Source of the DNA: Nostoc sp. KVJ20
Lineage (GTDB): Bacteria > Cyanobacteriota > Cyanobacteriia > Cyanobacteriales > Nostocaceae
NCBI RefSeq assembly: GCF_001712795.1
Contig: NZ_KV757593.1
Span: 1-41,719 of the forward strand
Reading direction: 5' to 3'
Length of the DNA stretch: 41,719 bases
Shown: positions 26,780 through 35,361 of the stretch, piece after piece
Numbering within the stretch: the stretch's first letter is position 1
Layout: every line of letters begins with the position of its first letter
Notes under the pieces: generated by a model
Seen by the model: the letters and a program-made list of their open reading frames with translations, nothing else
Database searches by the model: none
What the model was told of the DNA's origin: nothing
Position numbers and translations under genes: made by a program

Positions 26780-27013
26780 CTAAATGCAGCCATAATCGTC
26801 TTCCCACGATTCGTGATTCAGTAGATCGATAATTCTATCTCTGAGTAGAAATTCGTTTTTTTCTAACTCAAGTTCAAAATTAACCCAGTCACGATGAGGA
26901 ATATATTTACAGAGGGTATAAATTGGCTGCTGACGGTTAATAAGTCCCTTTTTGACAAGTTGAAGTGCTTCTTCCTTGATAACCTCGATGTCGTATGTAA
27001 TGGTAGTTTTCAT
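26780..27013 (-). CDS. DUF4327 family protein
   Basis: A 77-residue protein of a small, conserved cyanobacterial family of unknown function that I recognise as DUF4327. The typical pattern is visible: YDIEVIKEEALQLVKKGLI, then RQQPIYTLCKYIPHRDWV, ELEKNEFLLRDRIIDLL and a C-terminal ESWEDD. No membrane segment or signal peptide is present; it should be a soluble, mostly helical protein. The ATG at 27013 is preferred to the upstream TTG at 27034 because AAGGA sits about 7 bases before it. It is monocistronic, followed by the repeat-rich gap. Confidence 0.82.
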   Translation of the reverse strand: MKTTITYDIEVIKEEALQLVKKGLINRQQPIYTLCKYIPHRDWVNFELELEKNEFLLRDRIIDLLNHESWEDDYGCI

Positions 27014-27156
27014 AGGTCGTTCCTTTGTTTTCAATCAAGGAATTAAGAATCAAAACAATAGCTGCTTTGACTCTCCCTTAAACTTATCAAATAAAATTGG
27101 CGAGAATTGTGAAGAATCAAGACATTAATCCTTGCTGGAAGTTAGATATGTAAGTA

Positions 27157-27183
27157 GTATACTCTTTGGGGTTCCAAGTATAC
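27157..27183. promoter_or_regulatory. Inverted repeat upstream of the aminotransferase-like gene, possible operator
   Basis: GTATACT (27157-27163) and AGTATAC (27177-27183) form a perfect 7-bp dyad with a 13-base spacer, 105 bp before the ATG at 27288. The spacing places half-sites about two helical turns apart, as in dimer binding sites. No regulator can be named. Confidence 0.3.
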
Positions 27184-27287
27184 CCTCTCTAGATAGATTG
27201 TTACAGAGCAAGAAGGCTGGCACATCTAGGCAACTTGCCAAAAGCTAGGCTAGGGTAAAGAACATTCTCTAGAGGACTTATAATAGT

Positions 27288-28520
27288 ATGCTCCTGAATC
27301 TTGATAAAGTCCGTCAATATTTTCCTGCTCTAGCTGGTGAATGGACTTTTTTTGATAATGCTGGCGGGTCACAAACTCTGAAAAAAGTAGTAGATAGAAT
27401 TAGTGAATTTCTCTTAAGTTCTGATGTCCAGTTGGGAGCTTCGTATGGGGTTTCTCAACTTGCAGGAGAACGATTAGCCCTAGCAACTAGGGGAATGGCT
27501 AGTTTCATTAATGCCAATTCTTCTAAAGAAGTGGTCATGGGCCCATCTACTACAATGATGTTGAGAGTTCTCTCAATTTGTTTGGGTCAAACCTTCACAC
27601 CTGGCGATGAGATTATTGTTACTAATTGTGACCATGAGGCTAATATTGGTGCTTGGGTCGCTCTTGAAAAACAAGGAATGAAGGTGAAAGTGTGGCAAGT
27701 TCGCCCAGATAGCTTGGAACTTCATTTAGCAGATTTAGAACCATTGATGAGTCAGCGTACCAAACTAGTAGCCTTGACTCATGCTTCTAATGTTCTGGGA
27801 ACCATCAACCCAATTAAAGAAATCGCTGCATTTGTACACGATCGCAACGCGATGATTTGTGTGGATGGTGTAGCTTATGCACCCCACAGATTAGTTGATG
27901 TTCAAGATTTGGATGTAGATTTTTATGCTTTGAGTTGTTATAAAGTCTATGGGCCACATCATGCCTTACTTTATGGCAAAGAAGAACATTTATTAAGATT
28001 GCCTGGTCTTAACCATTATTTTATTGAACAGACAGATATACCTTACAAATTTCAGTTAGGGAATGTAAATTTTGAATTAAGTTATGGAATGTTAGGTTTA
28101 TGTGATTACTTGAGTGAATTAGCACAACTGCACTATGGCAATGAAACTGCACCTGATTTGAGAAATCAAATGGTGCAGGCGTTTGATTTAATTAGCCTAC
28201 ATGAAGAAAAGATTAGCGATCGCCTCCTAAATTACCTCAACAGCAAGTCTAATGTACGAGTGATTGGTCAATCGAAGGCTGATCGTCAATGCCGTGTGCC
28301 GACTATATCTTTTATAGTAGATGGAATACATAGTTCAAGCATTCCAGAAAAAATTGACCAACATTTTATTGGAATTCGCTACGGAGACTTTTATGCCAAA
28401 CGGCTAATTGAATACTTGGGGTTAGCATCCCAAGGTGGAATAGTCCGGGTGAGTATGGTACATTACAACACCCTGGAGGAAGTTAACAGCTTGATTGAGG
28501 CTTTTGAGCAGATATTTTAA
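27288..28520 (+). CDS. Cysteine desulfurase-like protein (class V aminotransferase fold)
   Basis: A 410-residue PLP enzyme of the cysteine desulfurase-like branch (the VC1184 type). It has the N-terminal FFDNAGGSQ loop, the conserved TNCDHEAN segment (about 113-120), the cofactor-binding VDGVAYAPH (about 195-203) and the presumed PLP lysine, Lys219, in LSCYKVYGPHH. It lacks the recognisable C-terminal active-site Cys loop of IscS, so sulfur mobilisation is not certain; relatives are uncharacterised. AGAGGA lies 11 bases before the ATG. The 3' end overlaps the convergent moeA by 4 bp, so the two transcripts are antisense at their ends. Confidence 0.88.
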   Translation: MLLNLDKVRQYFPALAGEWTFFDNAGGSQTLKKVVDRISEFLLSSDVQLGASYGVSQLAGERLALATRGMASFINANSSKEVVMGPSTTMMLRVLSICLGQTFTPGDEIIVTNCDHEANIGAWVALEKQGMKVKVWQVRPDSLELHLADLEPLMSQRTKLVALTHASNVLGTINPIKEIAAFVHDRNAMICVDGVAYAPHRLVDVQDLDVDFYALSCYKVYGPHHALLYGKEEHLLRLPGLNHYFIEQTDIPYKFQLGNVNFELSYGMLGLCDYLSELAQLHYGNETAPDLRNQMVQAFDLISLHEEKISDRLLNYLNSKSNVRVIGQSKADRQCRVPTISFIVDGIHSSSIPEKIDQHFIGIRYGDFYAKRLIEYLGLASQGGIVRVSMVHYNTLEEVNSLIEAFEQIF

Positions 28521-29800
28521 CAGTTACTAAGCTGCAAAACTTGTACCTCTTCTTGTGGGTAAATTAGTGTTTTACCCACCGGAAGAACAGCTAAGGCATT
28601 GGTTTGAGCTAAATTAATTAAATTGCCAGAACTATGACTACCACCAGCTTTGTGAAATTGGTAAACTCCATCAATTAAATGCAATTTACCCCAAAGGTAA
28701 GTTTCACGCTTACCGTCAGATCGCAATTCATCATGCGATCGCACTTTTAAAAACACTGGTTTCCAATTTTCAGTAATTCCCGAAACTTTCTTAATTGCTG
28801 GTAGCACAAACCGCCAAAATGTCACCAGCACAGCCGCAGGGTTTCCTGGTAAACCAAAATAAAGTGGGGAGTTTGTAGAGACGCGATTCATCGCGTCTGT
28901 AGGATTAATCGCGTTTCTACTGGGGAAAGTGGCGACAGTTATGGGTTTCCCTGGCCTCATTGCCACAGCCCGAATGTGAATTTTTGCTCCTAGCGATTCG
29001 AGAATTTTGTCAACATAGTCATAATCTCCCACTGAGACGCCACCAGAAGAGAGAACTATATCAGCGATCGCAACTGCGTGGGTAATGACTTTCTCCAGAG
29101 CAACTGGATTATCTTTCACAATGCCTAAAATTAACGGTTCTGCGCCACTTTGTCTCACCAAAGCTGCCAGTGCATATTGATTAGAATCCACAATTTGCCC
29201 TGATTGCAGCGGTTGATCAACTGTCACCAACTCATCACCAGTAGAAAAAATTGCTACACGTGGACGGCGGTAAACACTTAATTGCGGACATTGTGCTGCT
29301 GCCAATACGGCAATTTCTGGGGCATTTAACCTAATTCCTGCTGGTAATAGTTGTGTTCCAGCTTGGTAAAAAGATGCTTTGTGTCTGACAAATTCTTGTG
29401 GTTTTGGTGCATACAGGATGAATACGCGGTTTTCCTCCCGACGCGTCTTCTCTTGGATAACTATAGTATCTGCACCTGCTGGGATCACCGCACCTGTAAA
29501 AATTCGCGCGGCTTGACCTGTTTGAATCGTACACTTGGGCTGATACCCAGCCGGAATATCTTCAACAATTTCTAAAACGGCTGGTTGTTCAGCGTTAGAG
29601 TGCTGTACATCTTCGTAGCGAACTGCGTAGCCATCCATTGCCGAATTATCCCAATGGGGAAAATCTAACGGACTGGTGACAGGTGTTGCCAAAATCCGAC
29701 TATCGGCTGCAAATAAATCTACAACTTCAGTATCCCGCTGATGATCTAACGGCTGCACCAAATTTAAAATAATTGCTTCTGCATCGCTGACTGATAACAT
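28517..29800 (-). CDS. moeA: Molybdopterin molybdenumtransferase MoeA
   Basis: A 427-residue enzyme that inserts molybdate into adenylylated molybdopterin in the last step of cofactor synthesis. Signatures are DFPHWDNSAMDGYAVR (domain I), VIPAGADTIVIQE, FSTGDELV, SSGGVSVGDYDYV (the MoCF/GEPH fold) and LYFGLPGNPAAVLVTFWRF. The only oddity is a stretch of about 19 residues (FPSRNAINPTDAMNRVSTNS, coding 28866-28927) between GKPITVAT and LYFGLPGNP. It is encoded by a palindromic dispersed repeat and sits in frame at a surface loop. The rest is full length and intact. The nearest other cofactor-related gene is the MOSC protein 19 kb away. Confidence 0.95.
   Translation of the reverse strand: MLSVSDAEAIILNLVQPLDHQRDTEVVDLFAADSRILATPVTSPLDFPHWDNSAMDGYAVRYEDVQHSNAEQPAVLEIVEDIPAGYQPKCTIQTGQAARIFTGAVIPAGADTIVIQEKTRREENRVFILYAPKPQEFVRHKASFYQAGTQLLPAGIRLNAPEIAVLAAAQCPQLSVYRRPRVAIFSTGDELVTVDQPLQSGQIVDSNQYALAALVRQSGAEPLILGIVKDNPVALEKVITHAVAIADIVLSSGGVSVGDYDYVDKILESLGAKIHIRAVAMRPGKPITVATFPSRNAINPTDAMNRVSTNSPLYFGLPGNPAAVLVTFWRFVLPAIKKVSGITENWKPVFLKVRSHDELRSDGKRETYLWGKLHLIDGVYQFHKAGGSHSSGNLINLAQTNALAVLPVGKTLIYPQEEVQVLQLSNC
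28875..28920. repeat. Palindromic dispersed repeat inside moeA
   Basis: AGACGCGATTCATCGCGTCT (28879-28898) is a near-perfect palindrome, followed by GATTAATCGCGTTTCTAC. The same repeat, slightly diverged, lies in the pyrC-patatin gap at about 12391-12416. Here it is read in frame as part of MoeA. Confidence 0.7.
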
Positions 29801-29862
29801 AGCGATCGCCTCCGACTTTTTACCTTTATTCCCTGTAAAGTAACACTGACCAATTTTAGATT

Positions 29863-30489
29863 TTAGATTTTAAATTTTGGATTGAATTTCTGCTTGAGAG
29901 TAAATCCCAAACTACACATTGCTAGTAAACCTACAATTATGCTTCCTTCGGGGACTTTGGATACCCGAACCGAATTGTTGCTTAAATCTAGTATTTGCTT
30001 TGTGCCTGATACATCTCTATTGTTAAAACCAAATTCTTTAGTTAGAACCTCATCACTAAAACCTTCATCTATGAGTGCAAGATTATTATTAAGCCATGTG
30101 TCGCCAGGTAGCTCATCATCCTTGCCAACATCAAAAGGGCCAAAGATTTTCTCAGTCGTGTTATCAAACTTGAATCTCAAATAGCCGTAGTTGGATACAC
30201 CACTAAGCACTGGAGTGAAACTATTTATGAGATTACTCAAGGGATCAAAGAAGGAAACTGATAGAGATTGCAAGTTCTTCGTAGCTCCCAAACCTGCTTC
30301 AGAAATAACGCTGGGAGCAGTTGTTGTATCGTAGTTAAATGAACCTTTAGCTGAATAACCAGTGTCTCCTTCCCAGCTAAAGTTGAACTCAGCAGCATTA
30401 GCTAGGTCGTTAGTAGGTATGGCGATCGCTAACGCTAAAGCAGTAGTCGTCACCATACCAATAGCTATTTTAGCAAATAAATGTGTCAT
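29863..30489 (-). CDS. Exported protein with PEP-CTERM-like sorting signal
   Basis: A 208-residue protein. It starts with a signal peptide (MTHLFAKIAIGMVTTTALAL through about residue 33, cleavage near ANAA). A beta-rich domain with no recognised catalytic residues (FNFSWEGDTGYSAKGSFNY...) follows, and it ends in a sorting segment: VPEG at about 185, a hydrophobic stretch (SIIVGLLAMCSLGFTL) and a basic tail (KQKFNPKFKI). This matches PEP-CTERM proteins, which are processed by an exosortase and often released to the cell surface or matrix. I chose the ATG at 30489 because GGAAG precedes it by about 8 bases; the frame is open to a TTG at 30531. The function is unknown. No exosortase gene is in the window. 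Confidence 0.82.
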   Translation of the reverse strand: MTHLFAKIAIGMVTTTALALAIAIPTNDLANAAEFNFSWEGDTGYSAKGSFNYDTTTAPSVISEAGLGATKNLQSLSVSFFDPLSNLINSFTPVLSGVSNYGYLRFKFDNTTEKIFGPFDVGKDDELPGDTWLNNNLALIDEGFSDEVLTKEFGFNNRDVSGTKQILDLSNNSVRVSKVPEGSIIVGLLAMCSLGFTLKQKFNPKFKI

Positions 30490-30774
30490 AGTAAAACTTC
30501 CAAAATAATTAAGATTGAGTTGCCATAACAATATAATATGGCGGTTATCAGCTGAGTAAGGTACAAGAACCCCAACCCCATAAGAGCAAGCGATGAGCAG
30601 GGGTGATTCTATACAGGCAGAGAGAAACTAAAACCGGGTTTCAAAATCTCTCTCACCGTGGGTGAGAGGTTTGAAGAGCGGGAAAAAGCCATGCCACAAA
30701 AAGAGAAATCAAGACTTATATGTTTTTCTTTTTTTGTATAAAATTACCCAGCTAAGAGTAAGCAATGAGGGGAC

Positions 30775-30868
30775 TATAGCGGTGTACATTCAGTGGGATA
30801 CAAAAAGTTTGCTGAAATGATTTGACAGCAAGGACTTTGGTGTTCTCATCCAATCGATAACCGCTATA
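30775..30868. mobile_element. Possible 94-bp miniature element
   Basis: TATAGCGGT at 30775-30783 is mirrored by ACCGCTATA at 30860-30868. If the outer TA on each side is a duplicated dinucleotide, this would fit a non-autonomous element of the IS630/Tc1 type. The terminal repeats beyond the first nine bases are only partly matched. The same TATAGCGGT occurs in the hairpin near 26078. There is no coding capacity. Confidence 0.4.
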
Positions 30869-30919
30869 TAATGTACATCATTTGATTAAGAAACGCGATA
30901 CAGTAATTCTGTCTAATTT

Positions 30920-30951
30920 GTGATCAGGATTTTAGATAAAATCCTGATCAC
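30920..30951. repeat. Perfect 14-bp hairpin
   Basis: GTGATCAGGATTTT (30920-30933), loop AGAT, and its exact reverse complement (30938-30951). No T-run follows. No gene ends nearby on the plus strand, so it is not clearly a terminator; it lies just beyond the remnant at 30967-31095 and could have terminated that minus-strand gene. Confidence 0.55.
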
Positions 30952-30966
30952 ACGGGCTTCTCAGCT

Positions 30967-31095
30967 TCAGGATATTTTCAAAAATAAAATCGCAATTCTT
31001 CCCAAACCTACAATTATACCCCCTACAACTAGTCCAGCACGGCGGAAATGAACCACCCATTTCAAATCAATGAAAGCCTCGCGATATAAAAATTA
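30967..31095 (-). pseudogene. Possible C-terminal remnant of a membrane protein gene
   Basis: The minus-strand frame ending at TGA (30967-30969) reads YREAFIDLKWVVHFRRAGLV and continues VGGIIVGLGRIAILFLKIS. This is a plausible basic helix plus one hydrophobic membrane segment. It is open for about 42 codons and begins directly after a stop, with no start codon. I take it as the 3' remnant of a deleted gene whose transcript would have run into the hairpin at 30920-30951. The family is not recognised. Confidence 0.28.
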
Positions 31096-31368
31096 CAAAT
31101 TACATAAAGCCTACAGTATAGTTCCGCTTAGAGCGCAGCCCATTACGAATTACGAATTCCCCCCTGCGGTACTAATCTAGACAAAAGTTTTACCTTTTAT
31201 CAGTGTCATTCTAGTAAGTATGGTAATATTACTGTTGTTAACCGATACAGGTTTAACTTTTAAAAAATGAAAAACTAGTTAAAAACTGAAAAATCAGAAT
31301 CTGCAATTATTTGGGCTAACTGCTACTTCATATCTAGCGGTAAATCGTAATTTACATTTATCAATTTC

Positions 31369-32205
31369 ATGAATGTTACCCCTGCTCAAATTTATATTCT
31401 GGGTGGTGGATTTGGTGGACTATATACTGCTTTACAGTTAGATAGATTCTCCTGGAAGACATCGCTAAAACCTCAGATTATTCTGATTGATAAAAACGAC
31501 CGTTTTCTATTTACACCCTTTCTTTATAAATTTGTTACGCAAGAACTCCAGCAGTGGGAAATCGCACCTCCCTATCTCAAGTTACTGGCAGGTACTCATA
31601 TTCGGTTTTGTCGAGGTCAGTAGAGCAAGTTTATCTCGACAATCGTCAGTTACGATTGCAAACAGGGCAGTTATTAAACTACGATCAATTAGTTTTGGCA
31701 GTAGGAAGAGAGACTTCGCTAGACATTGTTCCTGGTGCTGCCACCTATGCTTTACCCTTTCGCACACTCGCTGATGCAAACCGACTTAAAAAAAAACTGC
31801 GATATCTAGAAACTTCTGAACAGTCTATTAGCTCAGTCTGCTTGTCAACAGGCTAATTGTGCTGTTTATAACCTCCGAGCTTCTCTTGCCAAGCATTCTC
31901 TGCGCCATTTTCACTATCTACATTTAGGAGAAATGCTCACCTTATGTATAAACACAGCGATTGTTTCTAGTCTCGGCTTTATTAATCTGAATGGATATAT
32001 AGGACATCTAACTCGCCGATTAGTTTATCTGCTACTGCGAATGCCAACTCTTAGACATCGCATACAAGTAGGCAAGCATTGGTTATTCAAATTCTTTCAG
32101 ATGTGGTTGTCTGGAAACAGAGCAAAGCGCAGAGTAAGCAAAAATCGCTGGCAGTCAGCTACTGATGCTGACGAAGACTCACACAAAAATGTAAATAACA
32201 GTTAA
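31369..32205 (+). pseudogene. Decayed type II NADH dehydrogenase (NDH-2)
   Basis: The frame from ATG 31369 starts YILGGGFGGLYTALQLDRFS, an FAD-binding GxGxxG fold, and continues to LLAGTHIRFCRGQ before a stop at 31621. The homologous sequence then carries on in another frame (VEQVYLDNRQLRLQTGQLLN, YDQLVLAVGRETS, RTLADANRLKKKLRYLE), so there is a frameshift near 31615. After about 31830 the first frame resumes with ACQQANCAVYNLRASLAKHS, FHYLHLGEML and LNGYIGHLTRRLVYLLLRMP, which is the C-terminal part of NDH-2. The central NADH-binding domain, about 130-150 residues, is missing. The gene cannot make a full enzyme. Family assignment rests on these matched blocks. Confidence 0.82.
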
Positions 32206-32464
32206 GTTAACCAACAGAAGTAGGCATTACAACTATTGAAGAAGAATGCAGAATTCAGAAGTAAAAGACCGATTTGCACAGAATTCAATTCCGAATTCTG
32301 GCAACTGATATTGTGTCTGCTTAAAGACTTAGCATCAAAACCGCACAGGGCAGAGGGGAAGGGAAGGGTTTTTGGGCTTTCTGCATGATTCGGGAATTAT
32401 AAATTAGCCGGATATAATATTACTCCTGAGTTCTTGCTTGTTAAACCATTAAGGTAGGAAATTT

Positions 32465-34417
32465 ATGATATATGACGTATCTTTAAAATTAAAAATAGAG
32501 AGATTTTATAAACAGCATAAAACTCTTTTACTGATTCATTCATCACTTGCTATTCTGTGGGCCATAGCCATTTGGTTGACGTACGTCCTTTTACCCAATG
32601 AACTGAAAATTAGAATACTGCTTTCAAGAGCCATCTTCAGCGGCATTTGCATCCAACTCCTTGTGCTGGCAGTTCAAAAACGCGATTACGCACTCAAAAC
32701 AATTAGGGAGTTTTTTGCAGGAGCAACATATCCCATTAACCTAGCTATATTTCGGATTATTCATTTTGAAATAATATTTAGTTCCGATATTTCACAAGTT
32801 GTATGGTTTAGCCAATTACCTAAAGAGCTTCTATTTCCGCCCGCTGGCTTAGAATGGCTAATTAATTTTATTCCAATAAATGCAACAATAGCTCAGATAG
32901 CTAGTTTACTATTAAAAATCTGTTCATTTACAGCCATGATAGGACTTTTTACCCGTACCTCTGCATGGCTAACCGTAATCCTCTGTTTCTACGTTCTTGG
33001 TATCCCCCAGTTTTATGGAAAGGTAGATCACTACCATCATTTATTATGGTTTGCTGCCATTTTAGCTGCTAGTCGATGTGCCGATGTTCTATCATTAGAT
33101 GCTATTCTTATGGCCTGGAAACGGGCTGATCGCGGTCAATTAGAGCCTCCTGGTTTATCTAGAGCCTATGCACTACCGTTACGTTTTATCTGGCTTTTAC
33201 TAGGTATAATTTATCTTTTTCCAGGACTTTACAAATTATTTGTTGGTGGTTTTGATTGGGCATTCAGCGAGAATCTAAAGTATCGACTCTATGAAAAATG
33301 GCTGGAACTAGACGGGTGGACACCAGCATTTAGATTAGATCAATATCCGGTCTTGTATCAACTGTCAGCCTTTGGGTCAATCTTTTTTGAATTGTCTTTT
33401 ATTATTCTAATATTCTTTCCTCGAACTCGATATGTAGCGTCTTTTTCAGGAATAGCTTTTCATTCTATGATTTATCAGTTAATGAACATTAACTTCGTAA
33501 GTCTTATGAAAGTTTACGTGACATTCTTTGATTTAAATGCTATTTTTCATGGGATTGGGCATCGACTTTTCCCCAAAGATATGTATGTTGTCTACGACGG
33601 AAACTGCCAACTCTGTCGTCGAACAATTGCTACTTTAAGAGTATTTGATATTTTTGGACGGTTAACATTTGTCAATGCTTTGGATAATCAAGCTCTAAGC
33701 ACCCACAATCTCCTTTGGTTAGACTCCCAGGCACTGATGGCTGATATGCACACAGTTCTCGAAACAAAGTCTTGGAAGGGTTTTTTAGCCTATCGTGTCT
33801 TATTACAGAGAATGCCGATTCTGTGGCCAATCTTACCTTTGCTGTATGTTTGGCCTATACCAATAATTGCCAAAGGAATTTATCGGCGTGTTGCTGATTC
33901 TCGTACTTGTAGTCTGCATCAGGCAGAGATTTCTAAGATTTCAAGACCAAATTACCAACCACGAACTTCTTCGGCAGTACTTATGGTAGTTGGCATTTCA
34001 TTGTGTATCGGCAATCTTCTAACTGGGTTTGCTGGGGTTTACACTGGTTGGCCCTTTTCCGCTTATCCCCCATTTGCCAAACTTTCAGGCCCCCAAGCAG
34101 TAATTCTTGAAATTGTCCCTCTAAGCTCAACTGCTATACCTATTCCTTTTAATCTAAAAGATGTAAAAACAGAATTCGCGCCTCATAAATTTACCGGTTT
34201 GACTAAATCCATTCTTGAAAAAACTCACGACCCAATTAAGAAACAGCAAAAACTCAGCGCACTTTGGCAGGCGCTTACCCGTAGTTACCCCGACTTCCAG
34301 CAAGCCAAGTCAGTTCAATTTTATGAAAACACAATATGGAAAGCTCCTCAAAAGCGACTAGAAAAGCCGATTAAGCGATCGCTAATATTTGAACTAACTT
34401 TAAACTCATCTGAGTAA
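32465..34417 (+). CDS. HTTM domain protein fused to a DCC (DUF393) thioredoxin-like domain
   Basis: A 650-residue integral membrane protein. The N-terminal half (about 20-365) has several membrane helices of the HTTM type, related to vitamin K-dependent gamma-carboxylase, with FPGLYKLFVGGFDWAF and the ELSFIILIFFPRTRY helix. From Met373 it reads MYVVYDGNCQLCRRTIATLR, the start of a DCC domain with the redox-type Cys381-x-x-Cys384. A further membrane segment (about 500-520) and a soluble tail follow. Relatives are poorly characterised; a redox or epoxide/vitamin K-like chemistry is only a family-level guess. AGGTAGG precedes the ATG by about 6 bases. It stands alone, after the NDH-2 pseudogene and before the RDD protein. 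Confidence 0.85.
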   Translation: MIYDVSLKLKIERFYKQHKTLLLIHSSLAILWAIAIWLTYVLLPNELKIRILLSRAIFSGICIQLLVLAVQKRDYALKTIREFFAGATYPINLAIFRIIHFEIIFSSDISQVVWFSQLPKELLFPPAGLEWLINFIPINATIAQIASLLLKICSFTAMIGLFTRTSAWLTVILCFYVLGIPQFYGKVDHYHHLLWFAAILAASRCADVLSLDAILMAWKRADRGQLEPPGLSRAYALPLRFIWLLLGIIYLFPGLYKLFVGGFDWAFSENLKYRLYEKWLELDGWTPAFRLDQYPVLYQLSAFGSIFFELSFIILIFFPRTRYVASFSGIAFHSMIYQLMNINFVSLMKVYVTFFDLNAIFHGIGHRLFPKDMYVVYDGNCQLCRRTIATLRVFDIFGRLTFVNALDNQALSTHNLLWLDSQALMADMHTVLETKSWKGFLAYRVLLQRMPILWPILPLLYVWPIPIIAKGIYRRVADSRTCSLHQAEISKISRPNYQPRTSSAVLMVVGISLCIGNLLTGFAGVYTGWPFSAYPPFAKLSGPQAVILEIVPLSSTAIPIPFNLKDVKTEFAPHKFTGLTKSILEKTHDPIKKQQKLSALWQALTRSYPDFQQAKSVQFYENTIWKAPQKRLEKPIKRSLIFELTLNSSE

Positions 34418-34563
34418 GTTGGCGGGAAAATTTTACAAGTAGGCAACGAAATGTTAAGCAGAGCTATTGAATGCATTAGCGCTGCAAGTAGCCAAGTCAT
34501 CACCTTAATATTAAAAACAGGAGCAATTATTTCCCAACCCCTAACTAAAAATACCTATTTTGT

Positions 34564-35121
34564 ATGACTATCGAACGACTTCCCCAAAAACACTATCCCA
34601 AGGCTGAAATTGGGCGGCGAGGTATGGCATTGGGACTTGATTTCCTTGGTGTCTGGTTAGTCAGTTCCCTACTGGGAGGCGGTGATATCGGTATTCAATT
34701 TGTGCAAATCCTAGTTTTTGTCATACTTTGGCTATTTTTGCGGGTGTTAGTGGTATACAACAATCAAGGGCAAAGTTTAGGGCGTTGGGCATTCGACTTA
34801 AAGGTGTTGGAAGTCGAAGATGGGGAAATAATGGGCAGAATTCCAGCTTTACTCTCGCTGATGAAGCGAGAGACAATCATCGGCTTGGGTGCGCTTTTAG
34901 TATCAATTGCCCTGAGCAATATTAGAGCCAATCCCACTGCTATACTGCTAGTACTTCCCCTAGCAATTGATTGTGGGACTGCCTTATCTGATGCTCAGAT
35001 GCGGCAGGCTTTACACGATCGCTATTGTGGAACTTTCATCGTTTCGTCGCGTCGTGGCTACTCGCTCGATATAAAAATCAAAAGATTAGTTGAAAATATG
35101 CGGCAGAATGTGAGAAGATAG
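34564..35121 (+). CDS. RDD family membrane protein
   Basis: A 185-residue membrane protein with the RDD pattern: RRGMALGLDFLGVWLVSSLL (first helix with Arg and Asp), a second helix (VQILVFVILWLFLRVLVVYN), the QGQSLGRWAFDLKVL loop, and a third helix region (ETIIGLGALLVSIAL) followed by LHDRYCGTFIV. RDD proteins are mostly of unknown function, and some behave as ion exchangers. It lies 44 bp upstream of rpmG on the same strand and may be co-transcribed with the ribosomal genes. A 38-codon open frame (34451-34567) ends overlapping its ATG. Confidence 0.85.
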   Translation: MTIERLPQKHYPKAEIGRRGMALGLDFLGVWLVSSLLGGGDIGIQFVQILVFVILWLFLRVLVVYNNQGQSLGRWAFDLKVLEVEDGEIMGRIPALLSLMKRETIIGLGALLVSIALSNIRANPTAILLVLPLAIDCGTALSDAQMRQALHDRYCGTFIVSSRRGYSLDIKIKRLVENMRQNVRR

Positions 35122-35164
35122 TCATTTGTGTTAATTCTCTTCAGGCTTCACTGTTTGTAAGATT

Positions 35165-35359
35165 ATGGCTAAGAGTAAAGGTGCCCGCATTATTATCACA
35201 CTAGAGTGTACTGAGTGCCGGACAAATCCAGATAAGCGTTCTGCTGGTGTTAACCGTTATACCAGTACCAAGAATCGCCGCAACACCACTAATCGGCTAG
35301 AACTGAAAAAGTTCTGCACCCACTGCAACAAACATACTGTTCACAAGGAAATTAAGTAG
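35165..35359 (+). CDS. rpmG: 50S ribosomal protein L33
   Basis: A 64-residue ribosomal protein of the zinc-binding (C+) form: the cysteine pairs CTEC (residues 15-18) and CTHC (about 52-55) are both intact. The sequence [18 protein letters not shown] is typical of cyanobacterial and plastid L33. It is two bases from the rpsR start, forming a tight pair of ribosomal genes; the same neighbourhood is known from other cyanobacteria and plastids. Confidence 0.97.
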   Translation: MAKSKGARIIITLECTECRTNPDKRSAGVNRYTSTKNRRNTTNRLELKKFCTHCNKHTVHKEIK

Positions 35360-35361
35360 AG

